Below are positions 1 to 12,051 of a stretch of DNA of 64,000 nt, one piece after another. Position 1 is the stretch's first letter. Every line of letters starts with the position of its first letter. Source of the stretch: Adineta vaga. Taxonomy: Eukaryota > Rotifera. The notes below the pieces were generated by a model, which saw only the letters and a list, made by a program, of their open reading frames with translations, was not told the origin of the DNA and made no database searches. Location of the stretch: the NCBI GenBank assembly GCA_021613535.1, contig CP075492.1, positions 9,858,001 through 9,922,000 of the forward strand, given 5' to 3'. The translations under genes were made by a program, and so were the position numbers.

Positions 1-552
1 TTTCTTTTCACAAAAACCTATTGAATTTTAGGTAATAGCCATGTTTATTGATCTACTGTAAGAGGTATATTTACGATTGCTGTCAATGCAAATTTGATTT
101 TTCATCAATATAATTGTATATGTGGTTTACGATTGGATACTATAGACAGAAAAACAAGAAACGCAAAAGACGCCATTTGAAACCCTTTTTTTCCTCTTTT
201 TACGTTTACCTAAGGCAGAGCAAAAATAGGTTTTTATCTATACAGCGTATAGGGTTTATGGTTCTTTATGTTATGTTTATTTAATCATCAATAAAAACGT
301 TTTCATTGAAAACCAAATTCGATCATTTAGGTAAAACCTATAATAATAGTTTACGAAATGAAAGATAAAAACATCATAGGTATAAAAATATATTTAATGA
401 TGCGTCTAGCATACGAAAAAAAATAAAAAATTTTTGTTTTGAAACAGTAACAATTTTGACAAAAAAACTACAGAATACGGGCCCGCCCATTTAGTATAAA
501 ATACATCTGTAAGATTCAATGTAAAAATATACAAAACAGAGGTTTAAGTCAA
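1..552. other. Gene-poor flank downstream of the ETS gene
   Basis: AT-rich sequence with no ORF I can support. It lies 3' of the minus-strand ETS gene and probably holds its 3' UTR. No RNA gene or repeat was recognised. Confidence 0.5.
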
Positions 553-1364
553 TTAATAGACTGGCCACCAAGTGACACCGAAGCCAGATTTAGGTCCAAA
601 TCGAAATGTGAAACGGCCAGCATTGGGTTGCATTATTCCACTACCATAATAGTAACGTAGTGCCCTTGCTACTTTATCATAAGTCATTTCTAAAGACGAA
701 AAAGAGAACAAAAATAAAATATTGAAATTCATTTTTTGAAATCTATGAACTTACCATTATCAGTGTTTCGTCCTTTGGCTTGTTTCCATAGTTCAGCAAT
801 CTCATTTGGTTTATTTAATTTGAAAATACCTTGTTTACGATCAACAAATTGAATGACATGTTCATATTCTTCATCTTCTAATAATAATCGAAGAAATTCA
901 TGTAAATATGGACGACGATCTTTGCCTGTTGCATGATCATGAATGAGAAAACCTTTCGTACATTTACGATTGAAATAATTTGGTGAATTAGGTGGTGAGC
1001 TGTGATATTGTGGAGTGTGATACATTTCTGTTGTTGACGTTGATACAGATAGATTTGGAATGTGTGGTATGACACTTGAGCTCTCGAGGAGATATGTTCC
1101 GATATCATTATCATCGTGATATGTGCTATCCATTGAAAATTCACTATCATCTTGAAATGCTTCTGCAGCTTTTCTATCATCAGATAATGGATCGAATAAG
1201 TCTGGATTCTGTCGATGACCTGATGAGAATTCAGTCATATCGAAATCGGGTGAATTCAATAGAGCATCAGAACATCTGTATCTCAGATCATCATCTGTTA
1301 GCGTTGCTGGAAGATAGTCATCGAATACATGTGCTGGTGGAGAAAAATCTTCAGATCGAAACAT
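553..1364 (-). CDS. ETS-domain transcription factor
   Basis: DNA-binding transcription factor acting in the nucleus on GGAA-type sites (family knowledge). There are two exons, 755-1364 and 553-689. The join is in frame across a 65-base GT-AG intron. The protein is about 248 residues. The N-terminal ~140 residues are acidic and Ser-rich, without a recognised domain. The ETS domain fills the C-terminal third: a PYLHEFLRLLL helix, WKQAKGR, and in exon 2 the recognition-helix segment VARALRYYYGSGI followed by a RFTFRFG strand. The protein ends shortly after the domain at WWPVY. The intron splits the domain just before the recognition helix. A TATA-like element sits about 60 bases upstream of the ATG. 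The subfamily (SPI, ELF or ESE-like) cannot be fixed by eye. Confidence 0.9.
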
Positions 1365-4300
1365 TGTGGTGCGTGTAAAGAGTGGTTCGAAAGTTCGTTT
1401 TCAATATGTTCCTTATTTCATTCTTTATATAGGAGGAGGTGCATGTCTATGATTTTTTCGTTCTTTTTCGGTGAAAAAGCAAAAAAAAAGAATAAACCAA
1501 GCATGCACATGCGTCATATGATTTTCAATCTTTTTCTATTCGTCTGCTATCATAAGATTGTTTTGGAGATATGTAGCTAGGTCACACATGATTGAAAACT
1601 GGATTCTTTTCGTATTCACTTAGGAAAATGAGTAAGAAAGTTGGGAAAATTTTCATCGATTGCATGAGCACTTCAGTTGTAATTACAATATTTCAACAGA
1701 AAGAAACCAACATTTTTCGTTTTCATATTGAGAAAATGTCAGCAACGTCATCGTTGGGCTGAACTCAAATACTAGTCTTATTATCAAATAGATCACATTA
1801 CAGTGATGGTTTTTTTTTCAATTTAGCTCTACGATGAGTCATTAAAACGATCATTTCATAGCTGAGATGAGGTAGTCCATTATGTTTATTTTGTAATATT
1901 TTGCAATTCGGCTATTCAGTATTAAAAAAATGTTTTTTCGTCCTATGACAATATAATCATAGAATAGCAAAATCATGTACAGATTTTAAATGTCACACTA
2001 AAGAAAAAAACATGTCTGCTAGCAAGTAGAAGAGTACTTAAAATATAAAGGTGAGGACAGTGTTTTTTCTTCTCGTTCGTTTACGAATGTTGTCAGACAA
2101 CGATTCAATGCACCTGACTCATTCAGTATTTACATGATATTCAAAAACGTTTCAGTTGGAAAAATCCAATGTCTTTTGATACTATTTTTTCCAAGTAACT
2201 ACTAAATAATAAACTAGAAATTACTAATAATCATTGTTCTTAGTGATCTATCAATTATCAAACATTTAAAAATATCAATAGTTGGATATTTCCAATTCGA
2301 AAACTAGATTTCATTCATTGATATTCATATATATATATATCAGTTGCTATGCATGATATAATGAAATTGTAAAACAAAAATCAAGAAGGTTACTCATCGA
2401 TAAAAATAATGTAGCCAACAAAACTTTCCAACTTAATCATGTCAATTGTTTTGTGTGTTTTTTAAAAGTATCAAGGACACTTATGGCTGATAAAATCTTT
2501 TATAGTATTCAAAACAAAGCACTCATTCAATAAACTACGTCTGTTTTATTAAAATAGAAGCACATATTGTTGATCTCTAGTTGGCAATGGTGAAAAATAT
2601 AACTGATAAAATTCATTTTGAATTTACTAATGGCATTTAATAAGTTTTATTTTTAGTCTACAATAATAAAGAGTAGGATCAAGGTTGATGTCAAAACGTT
2701 GCTGCTGTTTAGACATGCATTATTTGACATGATCAACTAGGACTTAAACTAAAAAAAAATTAATTTTATTATATTTGACATCTTTTAACCTATTGAATGT
2801 AAACCTGAAGCGATGTTGGGGAAGTTTTTTTTCCTATATATTATATGTGTAATTAATTCGTTTATTTTTACATAACAGTTAAAGTTAGAAAAGATTCATA
2901 ATATATTCATCGACATTCATACTTACTTAAATATTTATCGATTGAAACTATTCATTATAAAAATAAGTTTAAATGTTTAGATTTAGATGGATAACAAAAG
3001 AGTCAATCCAATCTTTCTAAAAATAAAGGCTTTTATATATAAGAAGATCAAATGGTAGTAATAGTAGCATGAAATACATGAATTACTTTTGTTAAAATCA
3101 AGCGAAAATGAACTGATTCGTGATTTCACATAACGAAATCAGTTTTAGTATTTATTCGAAATCTAACAGTAAGTCGATCTAATCAAACTAAGTAGAAGAA
3201 ATCAATGAGGTACTTGTGCTCTTATGCTTAGGTTTCTTTCGAGTTACGATAGTTTTCACTGATTTCTCGTTGTAAAACATATATTGATGGATAATATTGT
3301 TCGATATCATAAAATTCGTCTATTTAGTTTGGAACTATGTTTTTGTTTTGAATTCGAAATGATTTCACTCAATGAATATTTTATTTGAGTGCCAACAGTT
3401 AATGGATTTATCTACGCAACGCGATACTTCGCTGATCAAGTTTTGAAATTTGTTTTTTCGATGCAGTTTTTCACGCTAGTTACGAATCTGCCACTCATTT
3501 GGCGGACGAACCACTTTTTGTTCTTAGAAATTCAGTTTTAAACTTTTGAGGTAAAACATTTTTCATTTTTGTAGTTATTAGGCGATCCATAGACTCTCAC
3601 ACATTTTTCGACTTGCGAGCTTCCATATTGATGTATCAATCTGATTTTCTAGTAGCATGCTGGTCTACACTGAAGAACCAGCACCTTAAAATATGAGATC
3701 ATTCTGAGTATTTGGAATGCTTCAAAATTGGTCAACAAAAAACGGTGTCACATCGTTATGTTTGAACAAGCCGTAATATATGATCAATTAGTTCCATAGT
3801 AATGTTTAGCTATGACTAAATGTATGTGTTGATACGTTTATTTTTTTATTTAACTATTTAATATTCATTTGAAGAATAATGAAAACAGAACGAACCTTTT
3901 TTGAACGTTCGGAAGTTAAATACATTTTCCATTCGAAGCAATGTCGATAATTAAGCACAAGAGAGTTTCTTTTCTACAAGATTTTTGTTAGAAATAATCG
4001 CTAAAATATGCACAGAACTTATCTCCGCTGTTCTGTCACATTTATTCGAAACAATTTTAAAACCTGCTGTTAAAATAGCACATGTACTGAAATATTTCCG
4101 CGAAGACCTAACATAATATCTCACGCATTGATCTCTTCATGTCAAGTAAACCATTGAATATATATATAAATTTATTTTCCATCAATAGAATGTATCTATA
4201 ATTATTTGTTCCTGTTCTCATAATTACGTGTCGTCTGAATCTTTTCAATTACTAGAATTTTTCGGTCATCAACTCAGTATTCTTTTAATTTTAATTATTA

Positions 4301-4571
4301 TTCATCAATCCTCCTAGATATACGATTTCTAAAGGTTAATAACATTCTTTATATTCCTTTATGAATGTACAATTAATGACACAAGTATGTTTTTGTCTAA
4401 AAGCATATATTTATTCACACATACTGAAATAAAAAGAATCGAAAACAAAAGAAAAAGTTAGTCTACAACAATGAGTCGTACAAAAGAACTCGAACGAATG
4501 AAAATTAAAAAAAATATGTTTTATATGTGTATATCAGAAATCCGAGTCCATTACTAGAACAAAATCAACGA
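1365..4571. other. 3.2-kb intergenic region between ETS and nuclear receptor genes
   Basis: AT-rich, with scattered short A/T runs and a small TA repeat near 2328-2340. No ORF shows conserved motifs or splice-linked coding. It probably holds the upstream region of the ETS gene and the 3' UTR of the nuclear receptor gene. No other feature is visible. Confidence 0.5.
1423..1431 (-). promoter_or_regulatory. TATA-box-like element of the ETS gene
   Basis: The minus strand reads TATATAAAG here, about 60 bases upstream of the ETS start codon. Position and sequence fit a TATA box with a short 5' UTR. Seen by eye only. Confidence 0.45.
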
Positions 4572-7055
4572 TTAAATTTTAAAGATTTTCTTCGTTCTTT
4601 TGCTAAGAAACTTACTGTCTTGTGTAACAGAACCGCATTGCTTCTCTTGTAATTCATTTAATGATGGTAAAAGAGTCAAAAGCTATTTAAAAGAAAAATT
4701 CCAATGGTTTTACACATCAATTGATATGTTATGAATGTTTTTACCTGTAATAAACTTCGAAATACTGTTCTTGCTTCATTTTGTGATCGTGTTGTTAGCA
4801 TTTGAGTATATAATGAGTATAAATAACAACATTGAATACGTTGCACAATTTCTTGATCATCTAGAGTGTCATCTAGAATTGATTTTTTAATTCGTATTGA
4901 TTTTATTGTAAAAACAAATGTTTTTTTTTACCTTTGGCACAAATAACAACTGGAAAAACTAATGCATATTCCTCTTGAGTTAAATTCAAAGCATTAAATT
5001 TATTGGCAAATGTAAACATGGCTTCAACCATATCTTCTCCAATAATTTTATCCATCCATTGTCGAGTATATTGTAGACCATTAGGTAGCATGATATACGA
5101 TTCATTTTGACGAATCAATGGCGCATGTTTTATCTAAAAGTAAAAAAATACATTCGATGAAATCAAAATAGATTTCGTTTTCTTACCAGCCAAAAGTCAA
5201 TTAAACGATTGTTCATGATTTTATGAAAGTCATCTTGATCAATTTCATTAATTGCTGGCATCTAAAATGATAAAACAATTCTTATAATGGAAAAAATTCT
5301 ATTTAAGAAAGTGTTTTTCTCTTGAATTCTGTTGAAAGATATGAGAAAAATTCCTAGATGAGTGTTACATACCTGTCGAGCAAATGTAATGAGATTTTTC
5401 ACGTGAGATGGAATTGCATCTAAGAATGAATAATTTCCTTTAAATCAAGTTCATGGTAATATTTTATATGTACCTGATAGTCCTGTCAATATATCTTGTA
5501 AAGATGATCGATCACCGGGAAAATCTTTTATCTAGTTATGATGAATAATTGCAATGATAAATCAGATTCTTTTTCAAATTTATTTGTTTTACCTTTCGAC
5601 TAATCAATGTATTCATTCGTTCAATTAATTGTCGTGTACAACTATTATGTGTATTGCATAGATCAATCACTTTTCGTCGAAGATATCGAATAAATAACGA
5701 ATTTTCATGACCAAGATCTATCGATGTCATTGGTTGAGAAAGTTTTTCTGCAAGGTTTTGTATACGATGAAGTGCTCTATCGAAATAATGTGCACCACTA
5801 TGGGTTGCGTAATCATTTGAACGTGAACAATTCGAATCATATTGACTGGCTTCATCTAAGGTGAAATGTTCGTATAATGCATGTTTTATTGATGACCCTG
5901 AAGCGGATGATGATTTATCCAATAGTAATGATTCGAATTCATCAAGCATATCTTGCTCATCAATTAATTCTAATTCTAATTCCGCAGATGTGAAATGACT
6001 CGAATTTGAATCGAGAGATTGTATATATGGTGATAATGATGATGCTAATGAGGAAGTTGGATCGTCATTTTCACTACTTGATATGGATAAGCGATATTCT
6101 GCAAGGGCCTTTTCTTTTACTAATTTTGGAATTCGACCCATTCGTACGCCTAGAAAAACAATTAATGTAAATAAAAACAGGAAAAAAAAGAAATATTTTT
6201 TTGTTTACATACCTTCAACAGACATGCCTTCGCTGAGACATTTTCGAAATCGACACGATTTACAACGATTACGATTATCAGTGTTAATAATACAACCATC
6301 ACCAAAATAGCAACGATATTTTTCTTTACGTAAAATACTTCGTTTAAAGAAGCCCTAGAAAACAAAAGCATATCAATAAGTTTTATTTAAGAAAACGCAA
6401 GAAGTACTTTCAAAAACCTATTATTTTTAAGTTAAAATTACGGAAGAAATCTTACACAAAATCGTTCTTTTCTTTTCTAATTTTTAGAACTTTAGTAATT
6501 ATCTACTTATACATATATAAGAATCTAACTATCCGTAAAGGTCACGTTGACCTTCAACTTGTCATTAGAGATAAATAAAACGTTTTAATAATGTATTTTC
6601 TTTCTAGATATATTTTTTCATTATTTAAAATTTACCTTGCATCCTTCACATGTTGGCACTCCATAATGTGCACCTGTTGCTTTATCCATACAAACTCGGC
6701 TGAAAAAGAACAAAACATTTTTAAAATAGACTTGAAAAGAAAAAGTATAATTACCATTGTCCAAATGGGAAAGGTTGTTTGTCAAGTAAAGATTGTTGTT
6801 TTGTATTCGTTGATGAAAAATCTTGTTCCAGAGATTTGTCACGTGCTATTTCATCGAGTGGCGATTTATTAGTTGATCGAACTCGAGATGATCGACGTTT
6901 TTCGATTGAATATTCATCACTATTGATTGATAGATTATCAGATGATGATCTGTTGGTATTGCTATCGTTGGTTACTTTTTAAAAAAATCAAATAAAACTT
7001 TGAATTCCTAGTTTGATATTTTCAATCACTTACCTTCATTCATTAATCTGTACAT
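4572..7055 (-). CDS. Nuclear hormone receptor, NR1-like
   Basis: Ligand-type transcription factor, nuclear. The first small exon 7034-7055 starts the protein (MYRLMNE). Exon 6755-6974 encodes a Ser-rich A/B region. The first zinc finger (CRVC, then TCEGCK) is at 6636-6699. The second finger (RCYFGDGC, then RNRCKSCRFRKC) is at 6213-6354, and exon 5593-6149 begins the T-box (GRIPK) and hinge. The P-box reads EGCKGFFKRS. The ligand-binding domain continues through several short exons below 5593, including residues KDFPGDRSSLQDILTGLS and a final exon ending at 4572. All joins read were in phase. The GMS...GRIPK stretch after the second finger resembles NR1 receptors such as Rev-erb/E75/E78, but a named orthologue is not claimed. 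The hinge is long and Ser/Asp-rich. Confidence 0.88.
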
Positions 7056-7900
7056 AATAATGCTTTTTCTGTTTGGTTAAATCGACTTTTCAATAAATAT
7101 TCATCAATTGATAAGAGCCTATTTAATACGAATAATGATTATAAATACAATAAGAATAGGTAATAAATTGATTGATATTTATACGTTGGATGTGACAAAA
7201 ATCGAGTTAGATAGAGAAAAGCATTCAAGCACAAAATGCCCTATGTCACAGTACCTTTTCTCTGTCCTATGTTGTTAATCAGTGAGTCTACTCACCTTCA
7301 ATAGAAGTTTATTGTGCTCCTTGATTTATTCAATTATACTGGTCACTTGGATTCTAAAATAAATAGACGCCTGTAACTCGATGATGATATAGCAGAAAAA
7401 AAATAATCGACAACATTGTCACTATGTGCAAGTAAAGCAGTATTTGTGTGTGTGTGCGTTAGTGCTATTTTCAATGGAAGAAAAGGCAAAAAACGCAACG
7501 GTCTTTTGAGAGCAATAGTAAGAATAGCAATATACAGAAAGAAGAAATTACTTGCATTTGTATATGATCTACGTCATCCGTCGACAAAGTCTTTGACAAA
7601 CAAAAACAAGAGAAAAAAGAAAAGAAATGTAGAGCATCGTTTTCGACCTTGTACGTCATGAAAAACACATGACTTTGGAGGGAGTGGTTGCGTTGGTTAT
7701 GATAACAAAACTTGCTTTCTCCCAGATCGTTGGCTGGTTAAACCTACAAATTCTTCTTTCTCTGCCGAGAAACAAGAAAGAAAAAGCGCTTTTATTTTTT
7801 TCCTTTCGCAGAACGAACAAAAATGATCTTTTGCCTTTTTATTTATTTGAAAAAGAAGAACAAGAAGAAGAAGAAGAAAAAAACATATTCAAATATATGA
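7056..7900. other. Intergenic region
   Basis: Lies upstream of the nuclear receptor gene and downstream of SNAPC3. It contains a short TG run near 7445-7457 and GAA-rich tracts near 7855-7880. No supported gene. Confidence 0.5.
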
Positions 7901-9101
7901 TTACAATTGAGGAAAATGATGTGCAGTAAAATCGCCCACTTTATTGCCATCTTTATCATAGTGACATGTTTTAAAGCACCGTTCACATAATAAACATGGA
8001 TCATCAGGTATTAAAGATGAATTATGTATTAACCATTTTGCATAAAAAACATTACATAGAAAACAATAGGAAAATCTTCCATGATACTTCATTCGACATA
8101 ATGGATAAAGACTAAAAGAAAAGAAACTCAATATTTAAATAAAATAACAGGATATATTCTTACGTTTCATCATGACATTGATCTTGTTCAAGTAATTTCA
8201 ATTCACTAAAGACAATAACATGTTCGCAATTTGTTTGATGTAGATAGATATAAGGTTTGCCAAGTTGAATGGTTTTCAAATCATTTAAAGTTGTCATTTC
8301 CATTTTATTACCTTGTGTATAAGTTGAACCTGTTTGTTCAAGAATTTTTTCACTTAAACGTATATTTGTTCGACGTAAATCATCATAAATAATTGATTCA
8401 ATAATAAAACAGGCAGCAGTATTAATATCACCTGCTCGTTGTCCATTTGTTTTAATATCATCTGGATTTTGTGAATATTCTCCAAGAATTTGTTCATCAC
8501 TAACACATTCAATAGTATCACGAATTTGTGCTAATGTTAAGGTCGATAAACAAATCAATTCATTCATTAATTGATGACGATAACGATCACGAGATTCAAT
8601 TGGAAAAAAAATTTGTAAATTTAAAATTAAACGATCATCATGAAAATTTGGTTGCACTTGATTACACTCACGAATATTTTTTAAAAATGCCGTATCATGT
8701 GACGCATGTGGACGAGATTGACTAAATTCTCTGTAAAGATATTCAATACAAGCAGGATAGGATTTTAAATTATTAACAATTGATGGATCTAGTTTCTTTT
8801 TTTTTCGTCTTGTACGCCATGTACTTGAGGTTGCTTCGTCTTCTTCTTCATCATTATTACCATCAACATCTTCTTCGATCTCATTTTCTACTCGTGTTGT
8901 TTCATCTTGTTGTTCGAGATGACGATAATCACTTAATGTTTTAGATAAATTAATCAACGAATCAAGGTTATGTTGATCCTGAGAATAGGATGACTTTAAT
9001 ATTGTCAAACGTTCTTTGATATTTTTTGCGTCTTCTATAAATTTTGTCACATCGATTGGCAATGATATAAATTCACGAAGTCGATCGTTATCATTTGACA
9101 T
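7901..9101 (-). CDS. SNAPC3: snRNA-activating protein complex subunit 3 (SNAPC3/SNAP50)
   Basis: Subunit of SNAPc, which binds the proximal sequence element and drives snRNA gene transcription by RNA polymerases II and III. There are two exons, 8164-9101 and 7901-8111, joined in phase across a 52-base intron inside ET|LYP. The protein is about 383 residues. The N-terminal half is acidic and poorly conserved, with a basic RTRRKKKK stretch near residue 97. The C-terminal half is the conserved SNAPC3 region: LAQIRDTIECVSD, LGKPYIYLHQTNCEHVIVF, then the zinc-binding Cys/His cluster SYCFLCNVFYAKW, DPCLLCERCFKTCHYD and GNKVGDF. These match the human family as I remember it. The start ATG is the first in the frame. 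Confidence 0.93.
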
Positions 9102-10101
9102 TATCTAAAATAGATACAGTAACGTGTATGATAAATAGTCTATGTGTCTGTATATAATAAATAAATAAATAAATAAATAAATAACGATTATAAGTGACAG
9201 ATTCAATCAGTATTTAACTATTTAATAGGTAAAAAAACATCCGTCACGGTTATTGTGTCGGAGATATTTATTGACAATAATCGATGGTAAATTATTTTCA
9301 AGGCAATTATAAGTAAGTAAATAAAAAAAGAAGAGATGCTTTGGGTACATGTTGACCGAACTAATCGAACATTGACTTTACGTTGATTGATCATTATGAA
9401 TTTGATAATGTCATGTATAAGGCTATGGTGACAAAAAAGAACGGCTATCTCAACCTTGAAATGTATTTTATGGTTCTTTGAATAGTAAGAAAAAAGTAAA
9501 TTCATACGAAATGTCTGGTATAATAATTTCCAAGACATTTTTCATATTATTACTTATTATCTGGATACAAAAATCTCTTGTTTCGTTACAGAGTGCATTC
9601 TATTGAAAAAGTAAAATTTCTATGGTTTGTAAGCTGCGAACAAAGTCATATTTCTCAGGCAAAATCTTTGATTAATAAAGAGAACCCGCGTGGAAATTGT
9701 AAGTTTCTCATTGAAACAGATATTCAGTACTTTTGTACACAAATATTGTCTTTTATATGTATATATATAATGTGTAACTTTTTCATAAGAATAAACAACA
9801 AAATGAAAGATACACAAAAGAAAGAAGAACATATTGATACAGAAGAGACAAAGGTTTATTTGTTTTGTGGAAAGAATAACCAGAAAAAGAAGAAGAAAAA
9901 AAGGAGAAAGAGAAATAAACAAAAAGTTCCGCTGTTCTCGAATTGGCCAGCAAAAAAAACCTAACGGTGTTAATACATTTCTTCTTATCTGACAGATAGA
10001 AAAAAAAACGAACCGAATCCTGTCGAACAAATTCGCACATAAGGAATGAAACTTTTATTGTGCATGCTAATACACAGTCTTGTAAAAGATGAACAAATAT
10101 T
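9102..10101. other. Intergenic region with an AAAT tetranucleotide repeat
   Basis: Holds an (AAAT)n tract at about 9157-9184 and purine-rich stretches near 9880-9930. Open frames here are low-complexity Lys or Phe runs without motifs. No gene supported. Confidence 0.5.
9157..9184. repeat. (AAAT)n microsatellite
   Basis: About seven tandem copies of a four-base AT-rich unit just upstream of the SNAPC3 start. Confidence 0.9.
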
Positions 10102-12051
10102 CTATAAAAGTTTATCATCTTCTCGTTCTTTAATATGCTGTTGACACCGGAGAAGTCTAAAAATGATGAAATAGACTTTGAAAAAAAAACAGTCCGAAAG
10201 AGATATTTATTTTTTACCTTTGTGTTAAAATACTTCGTTTGATTTCTAAGATGCGAAAGTTCGATTTTAATGCTTTAAGTTCAATAAATCCTGTGGACAT
10301 TTTAGCACTATAACCATAATAATCATCGAAAAGTTTTAAACACTAAATAGAAAATGAATAAACAATGATTAATTAGATGATATTTTACCTGTTTTTCTAA
10401 TTGAGTTGATTGCCAATCAGTTAAATGTTGAATTAATTCACTTCGATAATATTTTTGAATTTCTTGATCACGTTCAGCTTTTGATATGGAAGGAGTGGAG
10501 GGTTCAATTTCCGAACTAAACAACATAATAATGATAAAGTTTCAAAAGAAAAATTTAACTCACGTTTGATCTATTTTTGTTGTCGACGGAAGAATTGAAC
10601 GAGTCGTGGAATTTTTTATATCAGTTCCTACAAAAATTTTCTTATCTTATTGAACACACACACATATATATATATGCAAAGATATATCATACCATTTGAA
10701 GGAGGAGGATCTTTTTCAAGTAATTTATTCGGTATATCAGACATAGGAGTAGCAACCGAAATAGCTAGAAATAAGAGAGAAAGAGAATAGGATCATAAAC
10801 AACTATATTATCTTTCAATATTGAATACATCTAACAACATTGAGAGATAGCAATGCTTTGCTCCTTACCAGGTTCAGATAATGATGAATGTAAAACACTG
10901 CCATTTCGATCAGAGATCGACATAGTTGTTGATTCTCTACTATTCGTCGACGAAAATGACATTCGAGAACTATCATCACCTAGAAAATAAATCACAATGA
11001 TAAAATCTGTTTGCCTAGAAAAATTTGATTACTTGGACTAGGAAGACGATTATTCGACGAAATATTTAAATGTTCATTAGATTGCAACGAATCTTGATTG
11101 AAATTATTTGTTGAGTGAGAATGTTGATCACCATTATGATGATTTTTACTAGTTGAACGGGAATTACGTGATGATGATTCTTCCACCTTATATCGAGAAC
11201 GAACTGTGGATGAATTGGTGATATTAGTTGATTCTAAATTGAAAAGAAAAGTATATAAATAAAGATTCGATGAAATTTAAACCTTTTTTCGTTCGATCAT
11301 TGGGATTCGAAGTTGAACTTGATCGTGTTGATGAAGATGTTGTTCTGAATAAGAGGAATACCGATTAGATTAATAGTAAAACTATTAAGTTAACTTACTC
11401 ATCTGTCGTCCAACCTTTCGGTTTTTCCCATTGTGATATTTCAGTTTTGGAATTGTAGAAGTAAGTTTTGCCTTCAAGAAAAATACATATTAAGATTCTA
11501 ATGTTCATAATTGAATTGATATGAATATTACCTGTAGAACTTTTGAATTCAGACCAATCACCCCAGATACGAAGCGGCTTTTTAGCCTAAGCAATCAAAT
11601 AAAACTATAGGATCGAAAAGTTCATATGTACATACGTCTTTGACTGATTTTTTATCTTTGTCACCATTTTGACGTTGCTGCTGAGAGGACGACGACGATG
11701 GTACAGTTCGATTATTAGAAGAAGCTATATAAACAAAGATTTTCTAATGAATATATCATTGTCAAAAATGATTTACCTTGTGTTCGAATATATTTTCGAT
11801 GATTGGATGAATCGTCGTTGCATCCATGTGATTGTAAATTCCACTCTCGTTTTGATGACTAAAATAAATATGTAAAAAACGAATTGATAAAGAAATATTA
11901 ATACGATTTGACTACTAACTGAATAGCCGCTCCCGTCTTTCCGGCTTTCATACAGACTAAAAGAATACACAAGAAAAATTAATTTTATTGAGAAAGAATT
12001 TGAATAAGAAAACTTTTACCCATCCGTTGTTCTATGTTTGCTACCATACAT
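10102..12051 (-). CDS. WAC: WAC-like WW-domain adaptor with coiled coil
   Basis: In animals WAC links RNF20/40 histone H2B ubiquitination to transcription elongation and also acts in autophagy and mitosis (family knowledge). The gene has many short exons. The start exon 12020-12051 encodes MYGSKHRTTDG, and the next, 11920-11956, gives LYESRKDGSGYS. The WW domain spans two exons near 11405-11590, with GDWSEFKSSTG, then KTYFYNSKTEISQWEKPKGW. Both Trp residues and the Pro are present. A long Ser/Asn-rich middle follows. The C-terminus carries the WAC coiled-coil region: SELIQHLTDWQSTQLEKQ, an ELKALKSNFRILEIKRSIL helix, and LLRCQQHIKERE before the stop at 10102. The order and both conserved ends match WAC rather than a generic WW protein. 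Middle exon borders are approximate. Confidence 0.85.

Noticed and set aside
878-1378. Alternative ORFs overlapping the ETS exon
   Set aside because: Out-of-frame shadows of the ETS coding exon on either strand.
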